The position numbers and the translations under genes are program-made. The notes under the pieces are model-generated. The model made no database searches and had not been told where the DNA came from. It saw only the letters and a program-made list of their open reading frames with translations. Shown here piece by piece: positions 48,195 to 58,756 of a stretch of DNA of 64,000 nt (position 1 is its first letter; each line of letters starts with the position of its first letter). Source of the stretch: Owenia fusiformis (lineage: Eukaryota > Annelida > Polychaeta > Sabellida > Oweniidae); the NCBI GenBank assembly GCA_903813345.2, contig CAIIXF020000005.1, forward strand, positions 19,225,375 to 19,289,374, in the 5' to 3' direction.

Positions 48195-50178
48195 TCGTCA
48201 AAACAAGTTAAGTAACGCTCAAAGTGTAAATTTTGAATGTAAAGATGATGATCTGGTTAGATTAGGTGATAAGTTTCTTGTAAAAGACAATTTAAAACGT
48301 AGCGCAGAATTTTGGGAAAAAGAATTACATGCAAACGTGTACGTGCTAGACGTTGTAAAATTTGGCTATAAAATACCGTTCATTCAAACTCCGCCTTCTA
48401 TGTTTCTAGACAATAACAAATCTGCTTATGACAATGCCATGTTTGTAGGTGAAGCCATCAGAGATTTGGTTCTTTTAGGTTGTGCCAAGGAACAGTTCGA
48501 AGTACCTTACGTGGTAAACCCATTGACAGTGGCAACAAATGCAGTTGGTAAGAAACGTCTGGTACTAGATTTACGTCATCCCAATCTTTATATTTGGAGT
48601 GAAAAGGTTCGGTATGAAGATTTGTCTATTGCCAAGAATTATTTGAAAAAGGGCGTGGTTCTGAACAGTTTTGACATACGTAGCGGATACCACCACATTT
48701 CTGTATTTGAGCCACATCAAAAGTATTTGGGATTTTCCTGGTTTTTTCAAGGTGTGAGGCGTTATTTCACATTCACTGTTGTTCCGTTCGGTATCAAGAC
48801 GGGTGGATTGATTTTCACAAAAGTCATGAAAACATTGGTTTCACATTGGAGAGTTCTAGGTCTCAACATAGTAGTATTCCTCGATGATGCTTTAATTATA
48901 AGCGAAAACACGACAAAGGCCATACAAAATGTCAAACAGGTCAAGTCAGATCTCGTTCAAGCAGGGTATGTCGTAAACGAAGAAAAGTCAATATTTTCTT
49001 GCGTAGAAGAGCTCGTTTGGCTAGGATTTCGTTTGAATATGAAGCAAGGTAGCATTTCAGTTCCGGAAGAAAAATTGCATCGTCTCAGAGAAGTGATTTC
49101 TGGCATTTTACGAAAATCCAACGTTACTTTTAGGTCGTTAGCCAAGGTAGTAGGGATGATTCAATCTATGATACCCGGAATGGGTCGTATTTGTCAGCTT
49201 ATGACCAAACGATTGAATGTCAAGTTAGCCACAGTCATTAGTTGGGATAGTTTCACGTTTTTGTCGACAGAAGAGAGGAATGAATTGTGTTTTTGGCTTA
49301 ATAACATGGAAAGTGTGAATTCCGTTTTGTTGCAAGAACAGGTTCCCCCACAAAAACTTGTATTCTCAGATGCATCTAATACAGGCGGTGCTGGTTTCGT
49401 TGTTGGATTGAATGGTCAACCATCTTACAAGTCATGGACAAGTTTGGAAAAAACTAAAAGTTCCACATGGAGAGAAATGAAAACGGTAGAAATAGTTTTG
49501 AATTCGTACTCATCAAAATTGCAAGGAAAATCCGTAATGTGGTTCTCGGATAATCAAAACGTTTCTATTATAGTCCAAAAGGGTAGTATGGTTCCAGAGT
49601 TGCAAGACATTGCAGTTTCTGTTTTCGAACAATGTCGAAAATTCAACATTAATTTACAGGTTCAGTGGATCCCAAGGGAATTGAATTTTGAGGCAGATGC
49701 GTTGAGTAAAATCATTGATGCTGATGACTGGTGTGTACGTTCAGAAATATTCCAATTTCTTGACCGACGTTATGGTAGGCATACAATTGACCGTTTTGCC
49801 AGTTTCGAAAATTGCCAAACAGAAAGGTTCAATTCAAAGTTTGCTCAGCCTGGTTCAGAAGGGATAGATGCTTTTTCGTTTGATTGGGGAGATGATAACA
49901 ATTGGCTCGTTCCTCCAGTTTCGGAGATTGGCAAATGTATTAAACATCTGGTAGCTTGCAAGGCAATGGGCACAATTGTCGTTCCAAAATGGCCGTCTTC
50001 ATATTTCTGGCCTATGTTGTGCGTCAATGGAACATATAGGAGTTTCGTGTTGGATTGGATAGAGTATGGTAATTCTTGTAAAGTGTTTCAAAAGGGAAAT
50101 TTCAAAAATACCATATTTGGTACAGAAAAGTTGACTTCACACGTTTTGGTCTTACGTTTAGACGGTAGTAGAGGTTAG
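47815..50178 (+). CDS. pol: Reverse transcriptase-RNase H of the Ngaro-like element
   Basis: The open frame is 787 codons. The first 120 or so overlap gag and may not be translated as written. RT landmarks: RLVLDLRHPN (248-257), motif A SFDIRSGYHH with Asp287, motif B PFGIKTGGLIFTK, motif C FLDD with Asp357-Asp358. RNase H residues: Asp519 in VFSDAS, Glu554 in TWREM, Asp579 in WFSDN, Asp628 in FEADAL. The C-terminal DRFAS...DAF...PPVSEIGK...VVPKWP segment is the tail normally attached to DIRS/Ngaro RNase H. The frame is uninterrupted. Oddity: motif B reads KTGG where relatives usually have SSAP, and motif C has FLDD, not YLDD. Product: cDNA synthesis from element RNA, with degradation of the template. 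Confidence 0.92.
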   Translation: MGLKRVGLLSMNMNKNQSLQIAKMINALSNLIEKLLVNLNHAKQNLAVDIHISGTVEAASEAAEGRPLLLIPRATSGSKVQEAAMGSSVRQSHQTSVSDAAKRGTGVTCVPDFPATGPIAGSTSKIDRQNKLSNAQSVNFECKDDDLVRLGDKFLVKDNLKRSAEFWEKELHANVYVLDVVKFGYKIPFIQTPPSMFLDNNKSAYDNAMFVGEAIRDLVLLGCAKEQFEVPYVVNPLTVATNAVGKKRLVLDLRHPNLYIWSEKVRYEDLSIAKNYLKKGVVLNSFDIRSGYHHISVFEPHQKYLGFSWFFQGVRRYFTFTVVPFGIKTGGLIFTKVMKTLVSHWRVLGLNIVVFLDDALIISENTTKAIQNVKQVKSDLVQAGYVVNEEKSIFSCVEELVWLGFRLNMKQGSISVPEEKLHRLREVISGILRKSNVTFRSLAKVVGMIQSMIPGMGRICQLMTKRLNVKLATVISWDSFTFLSTEERNELCFWLNNMESVNSVLLQEQVPPQKLVFSDASNTGGAGFVVGLNGQPSYKSWTSLEKTKSSTWREMKTVEIVLNSYSSKLQGKSVMWFSDNQNVSIIVQKGSMVPELQDIAVSVFEQCRKFNINLQVQWIPRELNFEADALSKIIDADDWCVRSEIFQFLDRRYGRHTIDRFASFENCQTERFNSKFAQPGSEGIDAFSFDWGDDNNWLVPPVSEIGKCIKHLVACKAMGTIVVPKWPSSYFWPMLCVNGTYRSFVLDWIEYGNSCKVFQKGNFKNTIFGTEKLTSHVLVLRLDGSRG

Positions 50179-50264
50179 GCTAATTCAAGCAATTTTGTGA
50201 ACCAGATCAGCATTTAACTTCACCGAGCCTGATCATTTTCGTTTTGTATTAGATAGTTTGTTTG

Positions 50265-50860
50265 ATTTGAACACGTGTTGCGATGTCTTGTATGGTATTT
50301 GACCAGTAATTTATTTTCTATTTTCATCAGGTTTTGTATATGGTTGTCGCAAGTGAAGTTGATTTAATCACCCCGTGTTGTGTAACGCCTCGTATGATGT
50401 CTCGACTGGTGACATTATTTTATACACCCCGTGTGGTGAAACACTTAGTATGGTGTTTTTCAGAGTAATATTGTTTTAAACACCCCGTGTGGTGTGACAC
50501 CTCGTACGGTGTTTTGGTGAGTGATACAGTTTTAAACACCCCGTGTGGTGTAACGCCTCGTATGGTGTTTTGGTGAGTGATACTGTTTTAAACACCCCGT
50601 GTGGTATAACACCTCGTAAGGTGTTTTGGTGAGTGATACAGTTTTAAACACCCCGTGTGGTGTAACGCCTTGTATGGTGTTTTGGTGAGTGATACAGTTT
50701 AAAACGCCCCGTATGGTGTGTGTTTTGGTAGTTAGTTTCTGTAGTTAGTTTCATCCTTTATGGTTTAGTATCTCGTACGGTATTTTGTTTGAGATCAACA
50801 TATTTTAGTACATTCACGTGTGGTGTAACATCTCGTACGTTGTTTTGCATTTGGAATTTG
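50265..50860 (+). repeat. Array of about 62-bp repeats between pol and recombinase
   Basis: About seven to eight units with the core 'aaacaccccgtgtggtgt', then 'aacgcctcgtatggtgtttt', then 'ggtgagtgatacagtttt'. Each unit contains two small inverted repeats: ACACC-CCGTG-TGGTGT and AACACC-TCGTAC-GGTGTT. The outer units are degenerate and the central four nearly identical. The array fills most of the 990-bp gap between the two genes and has no coding frame. Confidence 0.85.
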
Positions 50861-51171
50861 TCACATCATTGTACGTCGTAGGTTTCATTCGTTATTAACA
50901 ATATTTTAATATTTTCAGCAACCACATTTAGACTTGCAGCGAATTCATTTATTTTAGATATTTGTTGGAAGACGAGTCCCGATATGCATTACTTTTACGA
51001 AATGTACGCACAGGTATCGATTACTATTACAGGAGGAAGGCGAATGTATAAGCTCCATTCTATTTGTTTAACGTTGTTTTAATACTATTACTGGATGTAT
51101 TTCCAGGCTGGTAGAACATGGTGTTAGGAATTTGGGAGAAATAAAGGACACAACGCTGAAATCGTTAGCCA

Positions 51172-52131
51172 ATGATCTGGTGTCGACAATCGTACATACA
51201 GTGTAGTTCTAAAAGTGACAACACTGTCAAGAAATACGCATTTTATTTTAGCAAGTGGCAATCGTGGACAAGGTCTTATCCAGAAATTAAAGACTTGCCA
51301 GCAGAGCCTAAGTACATTGCTTTAGATATATTTTCTCTGTTACAAGGCGGATCTTCTTATCACGTTATGAGTTCGGTAAAGGCAGGAATAACATGGGCAC
51401 ACAAGGTTGCTGGGTTCTCTGATCCCTGTGATAATCAAGTGGTCACGAACATTTTAGACGCTTCAAAGAGGAAAATTAGCCAACCCGTAGTTAAAAAGGA
51501 GCCATTCACACCAGAAATTATTTCTGAGTTGGTTTCTTTTCATAGCAAAAACTTCAGCTTGAAATCTTTAAGGGACATTACAATGATTGTCATAGCTTAT
51601 GCTGCATTTCTACGTTACGACGAACTTTCCAAAATAACCTACGGTGATGTAACGTTCCACGGAGAATACCTCAGTATACGAATTCCTTCTTCCAAGACTG
51701 ATGTGTATAGGGACGGTTCCACTGTTGTGATTGCTAAGACGGGTAATATTACCTGTCCATATACTCTACTGGAAAAATTTATGAACTTATCGAAGGAAAG
51801 TGCTCAATTTTCGGTTGTAGACACTGACATTGTATTTAGAGGTTTATCTTTCAAAAAAGGTCAACATGTGATCAGGTCAAGCAACAACAAGTTATCTTAC
51901 ACTAGAATTAGAGAAATTGTAAGAGACTGTCTCAAGGCAATTAATGTTAATCCCAAACTTTTCGGTGTGCATTCTCTTCGCTCTGGAGGAGCAACAGCAG
52001 CTGCTAATAACTCTGTGTCTGATAGAAATTTTAAGCGTCACGGTAGATGGAAGAGTGATTCTGCCAAAGATGGTTATGTTAAAGACAGTCTAATAAATAG
52101 ACTAGGGGTTACAAAACATCTTGGTTTATAA
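51172..52131 (+). CDS. Tyrosine recombinase (integrase) of the Ngaro-like element
   Basis: 319 residues. An N-terminal SAM-like/core-binding part (SDNTVKKYAFYFSKWQSW onward) precedes the catalytic domain. Catalytic residues: Arg148 in FLRYDEL, Lys175 in SSKTD, His267 and Arg270 in GVHSLRSGG, His290/Trp293 in RHGRW, Tyr302 in DGYVKDS. All are present, so it should be able to integrate a circular DNA intermediate. An in-frame stop lies just upstream of the ATG. In another frame, 51105-51206 reads RNLGEIKDTTLKSLANDL, which looks like the missing N-terminus, so a 1-bp frameshift or an upstream intron (acceptor 'tatttccag' near 51106) may be involved. Confidence 0.9.
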   Translation: MIWCRQSYIQCSSKSDNTVKKYAFYFSKWQSWTRSYPEIKDLPAEPKYIALDIFSLLQGGSSYHVMSSVKAGITWAHKVAGFSDPCDNQVVTNILDASKRKISQPVVKKEPFTPEIISELVSFHSKNFSLKSLRDITMIVIAYAAFLRYDELSKITYGDVTFHGEYLSIRIPSSKTDVYRDGSTVVIAKTGNITCPYTLLEKFMNLSKESAQFSVVDTDIVFRGLSFKKGQHVIRSSNNKLSYTRIREIVRDCLKAINVNPKLFGVHSLRSGGATAAANNSVSDRNFKRHGRWKSDSAKDGYVKDSLINRLGVTKHLGL

Positions 52132-52254
52132 TTCATTTAAATCATTATTACAGTATAGTGTCTCACTGTTCAGGTTGTATAGTTTATTGTATTTATTGTA
52201 ATTACATATACATGTAACATTTTATTTCTCATTTTCCCGTTCTTTAGAATTTTC

Positions 52255-52323
52255 TGAAAGTGGCAAGCTCACTTCCTTATAATTTGATATCGTTGTTCTG
52301 TTGCATCGAGCAAAGCAAAGAAT
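52255..52323 (+). repeat. Split direct repeat B1
   Basis: 69 bp identical to B2 at 52783-52851. It abuts A2 and shares AAT with it. Confidence 0.9.
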
Positions 52324-52500
52324 TGACATTTATGTGCGTTTGAGCGCAGCGACATAAGCTCATAAATGATTTCTTTAGGCGTCGTGTTAATGGAACAGGT
52401 GTTCGAGTTGACGATGAGTTGTTTTGCATGAGTGTATGTTGGAACGGAGTGTAACTTCATTCTGAGCTTAGCCACACGTAACACGAGACAGTTCATTTTA
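52321..52500 (+). repeat. Split direct repeat A2
   Basis: 180 bp matching A1 with one substitution (gttgacgatg against gttgacaatg). 282 bp of unique sequence separate it from B2. Confidence 0.92.
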
Positions 52501-52782
52501 ATTAATTAAATCAAGATTTGGAACATTTACATGTCTTTGATTGATCGCGTACCTTTTCCGCATTAATTTGAGGTTTTTAATGGCCGGGATCAATCAATTT
52601 CGATAAATGTAAATTTAGCTGATTCGTCAAGTCTTCACGATTTCATTCAACGCTATTTCATGCTATTAAGTGAATCATGTAATAGGGCTACGTTTAGATC
52701 TTCAGTATCGTTACCTGCGTTTTTACTTAATGTGACTTATATTTTCCATGTTCATAATACCATGCTGTACTTTTGCAATAAA

Positions 52783-52851
52783 TGAAAGTGGCAAGCTCAC
52801 TTCCTTATAATTTGATATCGTTGTTCTGTTGCATCGAGCAAAGCAAAGAAT
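52783..52851 (+). repeat. Split direct repeat B2 (3' end of the element)
   Basis: Identical to B1. Ends CAAAGCAAAGAAT, with the final AAT matching the first three bases of A1. Confidence 0.9.
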
Positions 52852-53163
52852 GTACACTATTTATGTGTGTACACAATACAATTCCCTGGGAAACAAAACA
52901 CAAATACTTTTTATATGTTCAAAATAAGCCATTTGATTGATGCAAACACTAAATAGCTTCATAAATAACATCTACAAAGTATATCTAATAGTAATTTTCA
53001 ATTTCAATGGTGAAACTTCCCTGGTTACGATTATATGGGAAATCATCATGAGACGAAGATCGTTCGCCTTCCTGGCTTACCTCTGAATCGTGTACCCGGT
53101 AATCTCTTTATATAGTTTAGCGAGAGCGGTGCGCCTGCGCAGTTTTAAACTTTGGCGCACACT

Positions 53164-53255
53164 TTAAAGAGAACAACAATATCGTACTCTTCTGTGGCAC
53201 CACCAATGGCTCTATTGTGTGATGGACTGTGATTGCATATTGTGTGTTCAAAAAT
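53164..53255 (+). repeat. Continuation of the about 120-bp degenerate array
   Basis: 'agagaacaacaatatcgtac' and 'ctgtggcaccaccaatggct' followed by 'gcatattgtgtg' match the units at 45851-46930. This shows that the intervening 6 kb was inserted into the array. Confidence 0.75.
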
Positions 53256-53640
53256 TGCGATCTAACATATACCAATGACCATATATGTATGTTTGTGTTT
53301 ACTTTTATGGAATATCTGTATTACAAAAATGTTCCGACTTGCTTCTTAATATGTTGAAATGTTTCAAGTTTCTTCTTAATATGTTGAAATGTTTCAAGTT
53401 TCTGCAGTTTATGCAATTATAGTTAAAACATCATTTACTTAAATCCATAAAATAACTTAAATAATTGGCCAAAACCATTGTCCTATAGTATCCAAGACTC
53501 AATCTGCTAAAAGGTGGCATAAGATGATTTAGTTTTTTGTGTCAGTTGTGATTTACTCGCATGTACACGCTCTAACGCGCTGATGTACATATCTTATCGG
53601 ATTCCAATGCTCTGTTAATATGTTGAAGATCGATCAAAAG
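53256..53640. other. Non-coding spacer
   Basis: Contains a short direct duplication ('cttcttaatatgttgaaatg' twice near 53342 and 53371). Nothing else was seen. Confidence 0.4.
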
Positions 53641-54050
53641 ATGTCTGGTTCAAATTATCACTGATTATGTCCGACATCGGGTTTGTAGAAAAAACCGGGT
53701 ACCAGTGTGAAAGAAATGATGGTCCCCCAGGGATTATGGTCCCCTTTCTTACCCGGGTAGTCCTCCGGCAACCAGGTAATCCTCCATTCTGGGTTCAAAC
53801 TTGGTACCCGGTCGAAAAAACCGGGTACCCCAAAAAACGAAAAATACGAATATAGAACATAATTAGATCATTAGAAAATGTGTAAGATTTGTTTTGAATT
53901 TACAAAAATGTATGCAACTTCCTTCAAAATTGAGCTGGAAGCTTCAAATAAAAAGCATTTTAAGGCTCTTCCTCAATCATCATGGTCATATTTTCATTGG
54001 TTATGGGGGAGGGGGATCAAACCCCCTCCTGGCTACGCCTATGACATTGT
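53641..54050 (+). repeat. CCGGGTACC-rich patch and 'ggctacgcct' element copy
   Basis: 53670-53835 has several 'accgggtacc' and 'cccgggtag' motifs. 53860-54050 contains ATGCAACTTCCTTCAAAATT, 'gagctggaagcttcaaat' and ends 'ccccctcctggctacgccta', matching 16366-16455 and 30905-31160. Confidence 0.6.
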
Positions 54051-55372
54051 AAGGCGATTTGAAAAACATCAATCTTACTCTATTTTCAATAGTTCGTATG
54101 TTGGTACGTGAATTCATATGGTTTAAATCTGTAAATACCTATCGTTACTTTAGCAAAGAGGTGACGTGTGTTAATTTACATGATGCAACGTGTAAGATTT
54201 TGATTATTGACATTAATATAGAGAAAGGTATATATATTTATTTCAAATTATAGTTTTACCATTCAAAAGATGAAATGAAAAAAACTGATAATTAAAGGTA
54301 CAAGTGGTATCAGACATACATTGATACAGAGCAACTATGGCAAAACAGCATTTGAAGATTTTTCTCCTCAAAAAAAAATCTGGACATCAACAATTATTAT
54401 TTTTATAGCATACATGTACGAAGTGATCATATTCCTTTTTTAGATATTTCTGAATAGCAGATTGGTTTGAAAATCATAATTGCTGTAACAGGTATCAGAT
54501 GTTTCAGCAAATAATATATTTCATGAAATGTGACACTGATTCTTGACAAACAAGTTGTTTACAGATTTAAACGAAGATAACAAGCCCTCTAGGGTTATGC
54601 CATATGTTCCAGATGTGAACTAATGAGGAACTCAAAACGTGTCTTATGACAGTCATACTGTAATTACCTGCTTTCTAATATAATATAATACTAGACACTC
54701 TGAGTGTTTGTAAGTTACTAGATATCCATTATGCAAACATAATCATCACAATAACAAAGAGCTCATCTCTTTAAGTAATTACTGCCTCTTTACCCTCTTG
54801 AACTGGACAGCTAAGGACAATTGTAGTTGATGTTTAGAACACATCTTACGAAACAGTAAATCTCTCTTATATGAAAACTTTTCCAGTTTTTAACTAATCC
54901 AGTTTATGTGAACACTACTGTGGTAAAATATATTTAATGTGAACACTTCTCTAATTATGAACACTGTCTAATATGAGAATATCTTCAGTAAAATTGTCCA
55001 TTGTGAACACATGAACAGATAAAGCTGTCTTATGTGCAGCAAACTTCTTCATGTACATTATAACAACCTGGAGTTTTTGTGTTCACATTCACAGACTTAT
55101 TCTGTATCTCCATAAATATGGCACTAATTATCAAAAATGTCTTTTGAAATAGAAAAACTGAAAGTGTGCACTGCATGAATGATTTTACACATGAGGCTAT
55201 CATTATTACAACTGTCCTAACGGTCAAACACATATTTCTAAGGACAAGTCCTGAAAACCTCCAATAAGCTTCAATTAGCATGTGAACAGACATCATGTGT
55301 CTCTTTGAATCATGTAGAAAGTAAATCAGGTTCTCAACCCCTGCTTGATTTGCCTTTATATCTAGGCTCAGT
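54051..55372. other. 3' UTR and flank of the minus-strand gene
   Basis: The right part should be 3' UTR of the gene whose stop codon is at 55373-55375. Between about 54890 and 55010 the sequence has loose repeats of 'tatgtgaacac' and 'taatatgagaa'. No polyadenylation site was fixed. Confidence 0.35.
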
Positions 55373-55452
55373 TTATGACGTATCCATAGTAACCAAATCT
55401 TCTTCATCCTCGAGGTCCTGGTCAAAATCCCACAAATCATGGATACAGGACA
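55373..55452 (-). CDS. Terminal coding exon of an unidentified gene
   Basis: Read on the minus strand: acceptor 'ttattgttatttcag', then 25 codons plus stop including IHDLWDFDQDLEDEEDLVTM, a strongly acidic C-terminus. The exon enters in the phase left by the exon at 62898-63129 (one base carried over, two bases here). Acidic tails of this type are common in large scaffold or transport proteins, but I do not recognise this one. The 7.4-kb intron before it is filled with repeats. Confidence 0.7.
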
Positions 55453-55710
55453 CTGAAATAACAATAAACGAAATTGTTTAAAAGATACAGACAATATAAA
55501 ACACCTATTAATGTCAAATACAATGACAGACATGCAATACAAATTACTTAATGCCAAGCACAATGTCAGACACTTAATATAAGATACCTATTGATGTGAA
55601 AAGGAAAAATACAATTAAAGAATATAAAATGATGAGATGCCAAACCCATTTTTAACTGGGAATTCCACAACTTTATCTTGCATTGTATGAACGCAGGGAC
55701 TAAATCACAC
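55453..55710 (-). other. 3' end of the last intron
   Basis: Includes the acceptor and polypyrimidine tract for the terminal exon. Two loosely repeated blocks with 'aatgtcagaca' and 'atgacagaca' lie near 55510-55590. No other feature. Confidence 0.4.
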
Positions 55711-55712
55711 TA

Positions 55713-57094
55713 CAGGGTGGGCCAAAAATGGCCAAACATTACAGACAAATGTATAAATCATATATCATTGGAAAGACAATTCAATTTCCAACAAAACGGT
55801 ATATTATTCATTCAATATAAATGAGTATTTGTTTTAAACTTTAGCATGCTGCCTTATTTCAGCAAATATATCGTATGCGACTGGCTTATTCTTCAAAGAG
55901 TGCAAAAAATGATATGCCTGGACTAAATAATTAATATCTCAATAACAACTGAATGAATCTTTTGTAAATAAACATGACTGGGCATAAATATACCATGAAT
56001 ACTCTTTGGAATCTGCAGCTTCGACCCTGGGAAGATTCAACGTCTAGTCAGAATCCAAAACTGAATTTGCAGCGATCGAATGTTCAACTTTTCAGTTCAG
56101 AAAATATTCTACTTTCTATTTTCGATGACCATTATCGCTTCCAAGAGTCTTACGAGCTTGAAATCGCAATCCATTTCCTCCACATTTTCGTTGTGATCGT
56201 ATTAGGCGGCCATTTTGTATGATTTGTTAACTAAAAAACTCTATTTAAATTGTTGAATTGGGAAATATTTTTCCAAAGATCCTCACTTCCAGGTCAACAG
56301 GAAGTCATGTAAGGCACTGAATAAATCGTGAAATCTAATTGGATCATAAGAATAGCAGAAAAAGTAAAGTTTTTAAAAGGATGGATCTGCCGGCAGTCAC
56401 TAGGGATAGTAAAGCATGGGCAGATAAACTCGCAGGCAGCATGCTAAAGGTTAAAATATCATTTCGATTACCACAGGGGTCAAAATCATGATTTACAAAT
56501 TACTGAATACATATTGCTAAGAACTGAGCAGACAGATATAATAGTCTATAACCCCTATGTCAGCTTTGGGGATATAATTCTAATTGTAGGTCAAAAAATT
56601 GCTAATTTATGAATCAAATGAGAGAAAAATCGATTTACAATTTACAAATGAGTTGTTTTACCATTTTGATAGCTATTGGTAATCTAGCCTAAATAATGTA
56701 GTGATGTCTGTCTGTATCAAATAGTTGAATATTTACTGATTTTCAAGAGAATATTTACTAATTTTCAAGAGATTTTGGAAATAATGCCAAAATAAGGCTA
56801 GAATTATCATGAAATGGGTAATAATGATGTTGTATTTATATAACTTAACTGACAATTTAAATGGCAGACAATGCAATTATAGACACCAGTAGAGGAAATA
56901 ATGGAAATTTATTCCATATCATGGGTTATGGAAAAATTTCAAATGAAAATACCATGGTATCACTAATAGCAATTCTTATTTTATGAAACATACATCATTT
57001 TGTTGGAAATTGAATTATCTTTCTTATGATATCTAATTTATGGATATTTCCAACATAACAGCAAAAAAATGTGGACGTTTTTTGGCCCACCCTG
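55713..57094. mobile_element. Mariner-type MITE (1382 bp) in the last intron
   Basis: Flanked by TA (55711-55712 and 57095-57096). The ends are CAGGGTGGGCCAAAAATGG and, from the right, CAGGGTGGGCCAAAAAACG. Arm similarity continues for about 150 bp, including 'caatttccaacaaaa' against its inverse near 57005. No transposase frame was found. It shares its CAGGGTGG terminus with 5155-6255 and 21029-21271. Confidence 0.85.
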
Positions 57095-57096
57095 TA

Positions 57097-58756
57097 CTAA
57101 GGGGCAAAAGAGATGCAAACAAAAATTAATCAAAACGCACAACTGGATTAATGCTACAAATCTCAATAAAAGACAAGAACAGCATTTAATATGACTTTAA
57201 TATCAATACAAATTTTTAATCTCAAGTCAAAGTGCCACAATAAGCACTGAGCAGAATGCTTTACTTAGGGTTGATAGGAATATGACTGATGGGTTTTCAT
57301 GGGAAGGTTAGGCTAACTATTCAATTACTTAATGTAACACTATTAATCCATTATCTGTGTGCTTTATCTTGCTCGAATGGACAACAGTAACAACTGACAT
57401 ATCTCGGCGACAAAGTGACAAATGACAAAAATTACAAAATCTGACAAGACTTGCCCATTACTGTGCAATAGCAAAAGCAAGTAAACAAAAACAAGAAGGA
57501 CATCATCATTAAATGATGTAAATATAACGAACATATTGACGCAGATCCGATTTTCTTGCAACAAAGTAAATAAATAGGCTGTTTACAAGAATAATATCCA
57601 GTTTCAGGACTTGTAGGTAATCCCAACAAACTACCAAATGTTGGTTTGCAGAACAAAGATATCACACCTTGATATATTCCTGAATGTAAATGGCTTATCT
57701 TGGCATAATGTTCTCCTGGTAAATTTTAGCTGTGCAAAGTATTATATATCCCTATTTTTTTGATTTTGATAATTTGCTGCAATTAAGTTTTGCATATGTT
57801 CTGTTTACTATTTTTATATTTAGCATTTTGCTATTATACTTTGAGTCTTTTGGCATACAGAAGAATTCATATGATGATCGGTCTATGAGACTTTATATCT
57901 TGCTTCTGCCGAAAACTTTGAATGATTGGCTAATGGATTTTTTTGATCTCCCAGAAACAAGACATATCTTATACACTTCCTGCTTATTCTGTTGCATCCG
58001 CGTGCATATCAATCTTTGAAGTCTAATATCAATCTTTGAAGCCTAATGTCTTGGATAATATCTGAAATCTAGATCACCCTTATTGAATGGTTTTATAATT
58101 AAGAATGAAGGCTCTTCAGACTCGTTTCAAAAGAAAATTCATATTATTGTCTGACAATGATTAATATACCAAGAATGCCAGGATTTCATGAAAATATAAA
58201 TTGCTGCTGGAACCTTATGTCTAGGCCTATTATTATATTCTGCAGATTTTCAAAGCTCTTGATATGATCAGTAGCACGCAAAAACTACTGAGTACAGTAT
58301 TCTAATCCCAAATCATTCTTATTTTTCTCATTTTCAGAAGACCATACCCTTTTGATGTGCCATAATATTTCATAATTGTTGCGTAATTTCACTGAGTGCT
58401 TAGTGTTTTTTCTTTTTATCAAATTAAGAAAAACATTAAACAAAATTATATTTTTCATCTACTAAAAGGTTCCATTGAACATATGCATTGTGCATTCATC
58501 ATGTAAGATTTAAAACAAAATTCAGCTTTTAAGCTAAGTGCATTTATAGTAGAACATCCATCTAATATTTATCTCAGAAATGAAATAATATATAGGTGCT
58601 CAAAAACCTGGCACATGGTACCTAGTTTAGAACCTACATGTAATTTAAGAGTAATAATAACATAAGGGGATATAAAATCAATAAAAGGGTCTGTGCTTAT
58701 TAATTATGTCCCTATCATTGAATATATGCCTGATAGTCAGGAATATTTAGGTGAAA
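57097..58756. other. Intronic non-coding DNA
   Basis: Only short AT-driven frames. A small direct duplication 'atatcaatctttgaag' occurs near 58005-58043. Confidence 0.4.

Larger units (their letters stand above)
47264..52851 (+). mobile_element. Ngaro/DIRS-like tyrosine-recombinase retrotransposon (5.6 kb)
   Basis: It has split direct repeats in the order A1 ... B1-A2 ... B2, the arrangement of Ngaro and PAT elements. A1 and A2 differ at one of 180 positions; B1 and B2 are identical over 69. The element begins and ends with AAT, and the internal B1-A2 junction overlaps by the same AAT, as expected if it reproduces a circular intermediate. Three open frames encode Gag, RT-RNase H and tyrosine recombinase, all with their key residues. 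I saw no methyltransferase domain, favouring Ngaro over DIRS1. Near-identical repeats and intact frames suggest recent activity. Confidence 0.92.
47085..53163. mobile_element. About 6.1-kb inserted block carrying the Ngaro-like element
   Basis: The degenerate array stops at 'taccttaaag' (about 47084) and resumes at 'tttaaagagaacaac' (about 53164). TTAAAG on both sides could be a target duplication. Removing the Ngaro-like element leaves about 490 bp (47085-47263 plus 52852-53163) of unidentified sequence, which may be an older element into which Ngaro jumped. Near its right end GTGCGCC and GGCGCAC form a short hairpin. This nesting is inference. Confidence 0.5.

Noticed and set aside
50179-51171. 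Methyltransferase gene of a DIRS1-type element
   Set aside because: The gap between pol and recombinase contains only the 62-bp repeat array and short frames; no methyltransferase motif was seen.
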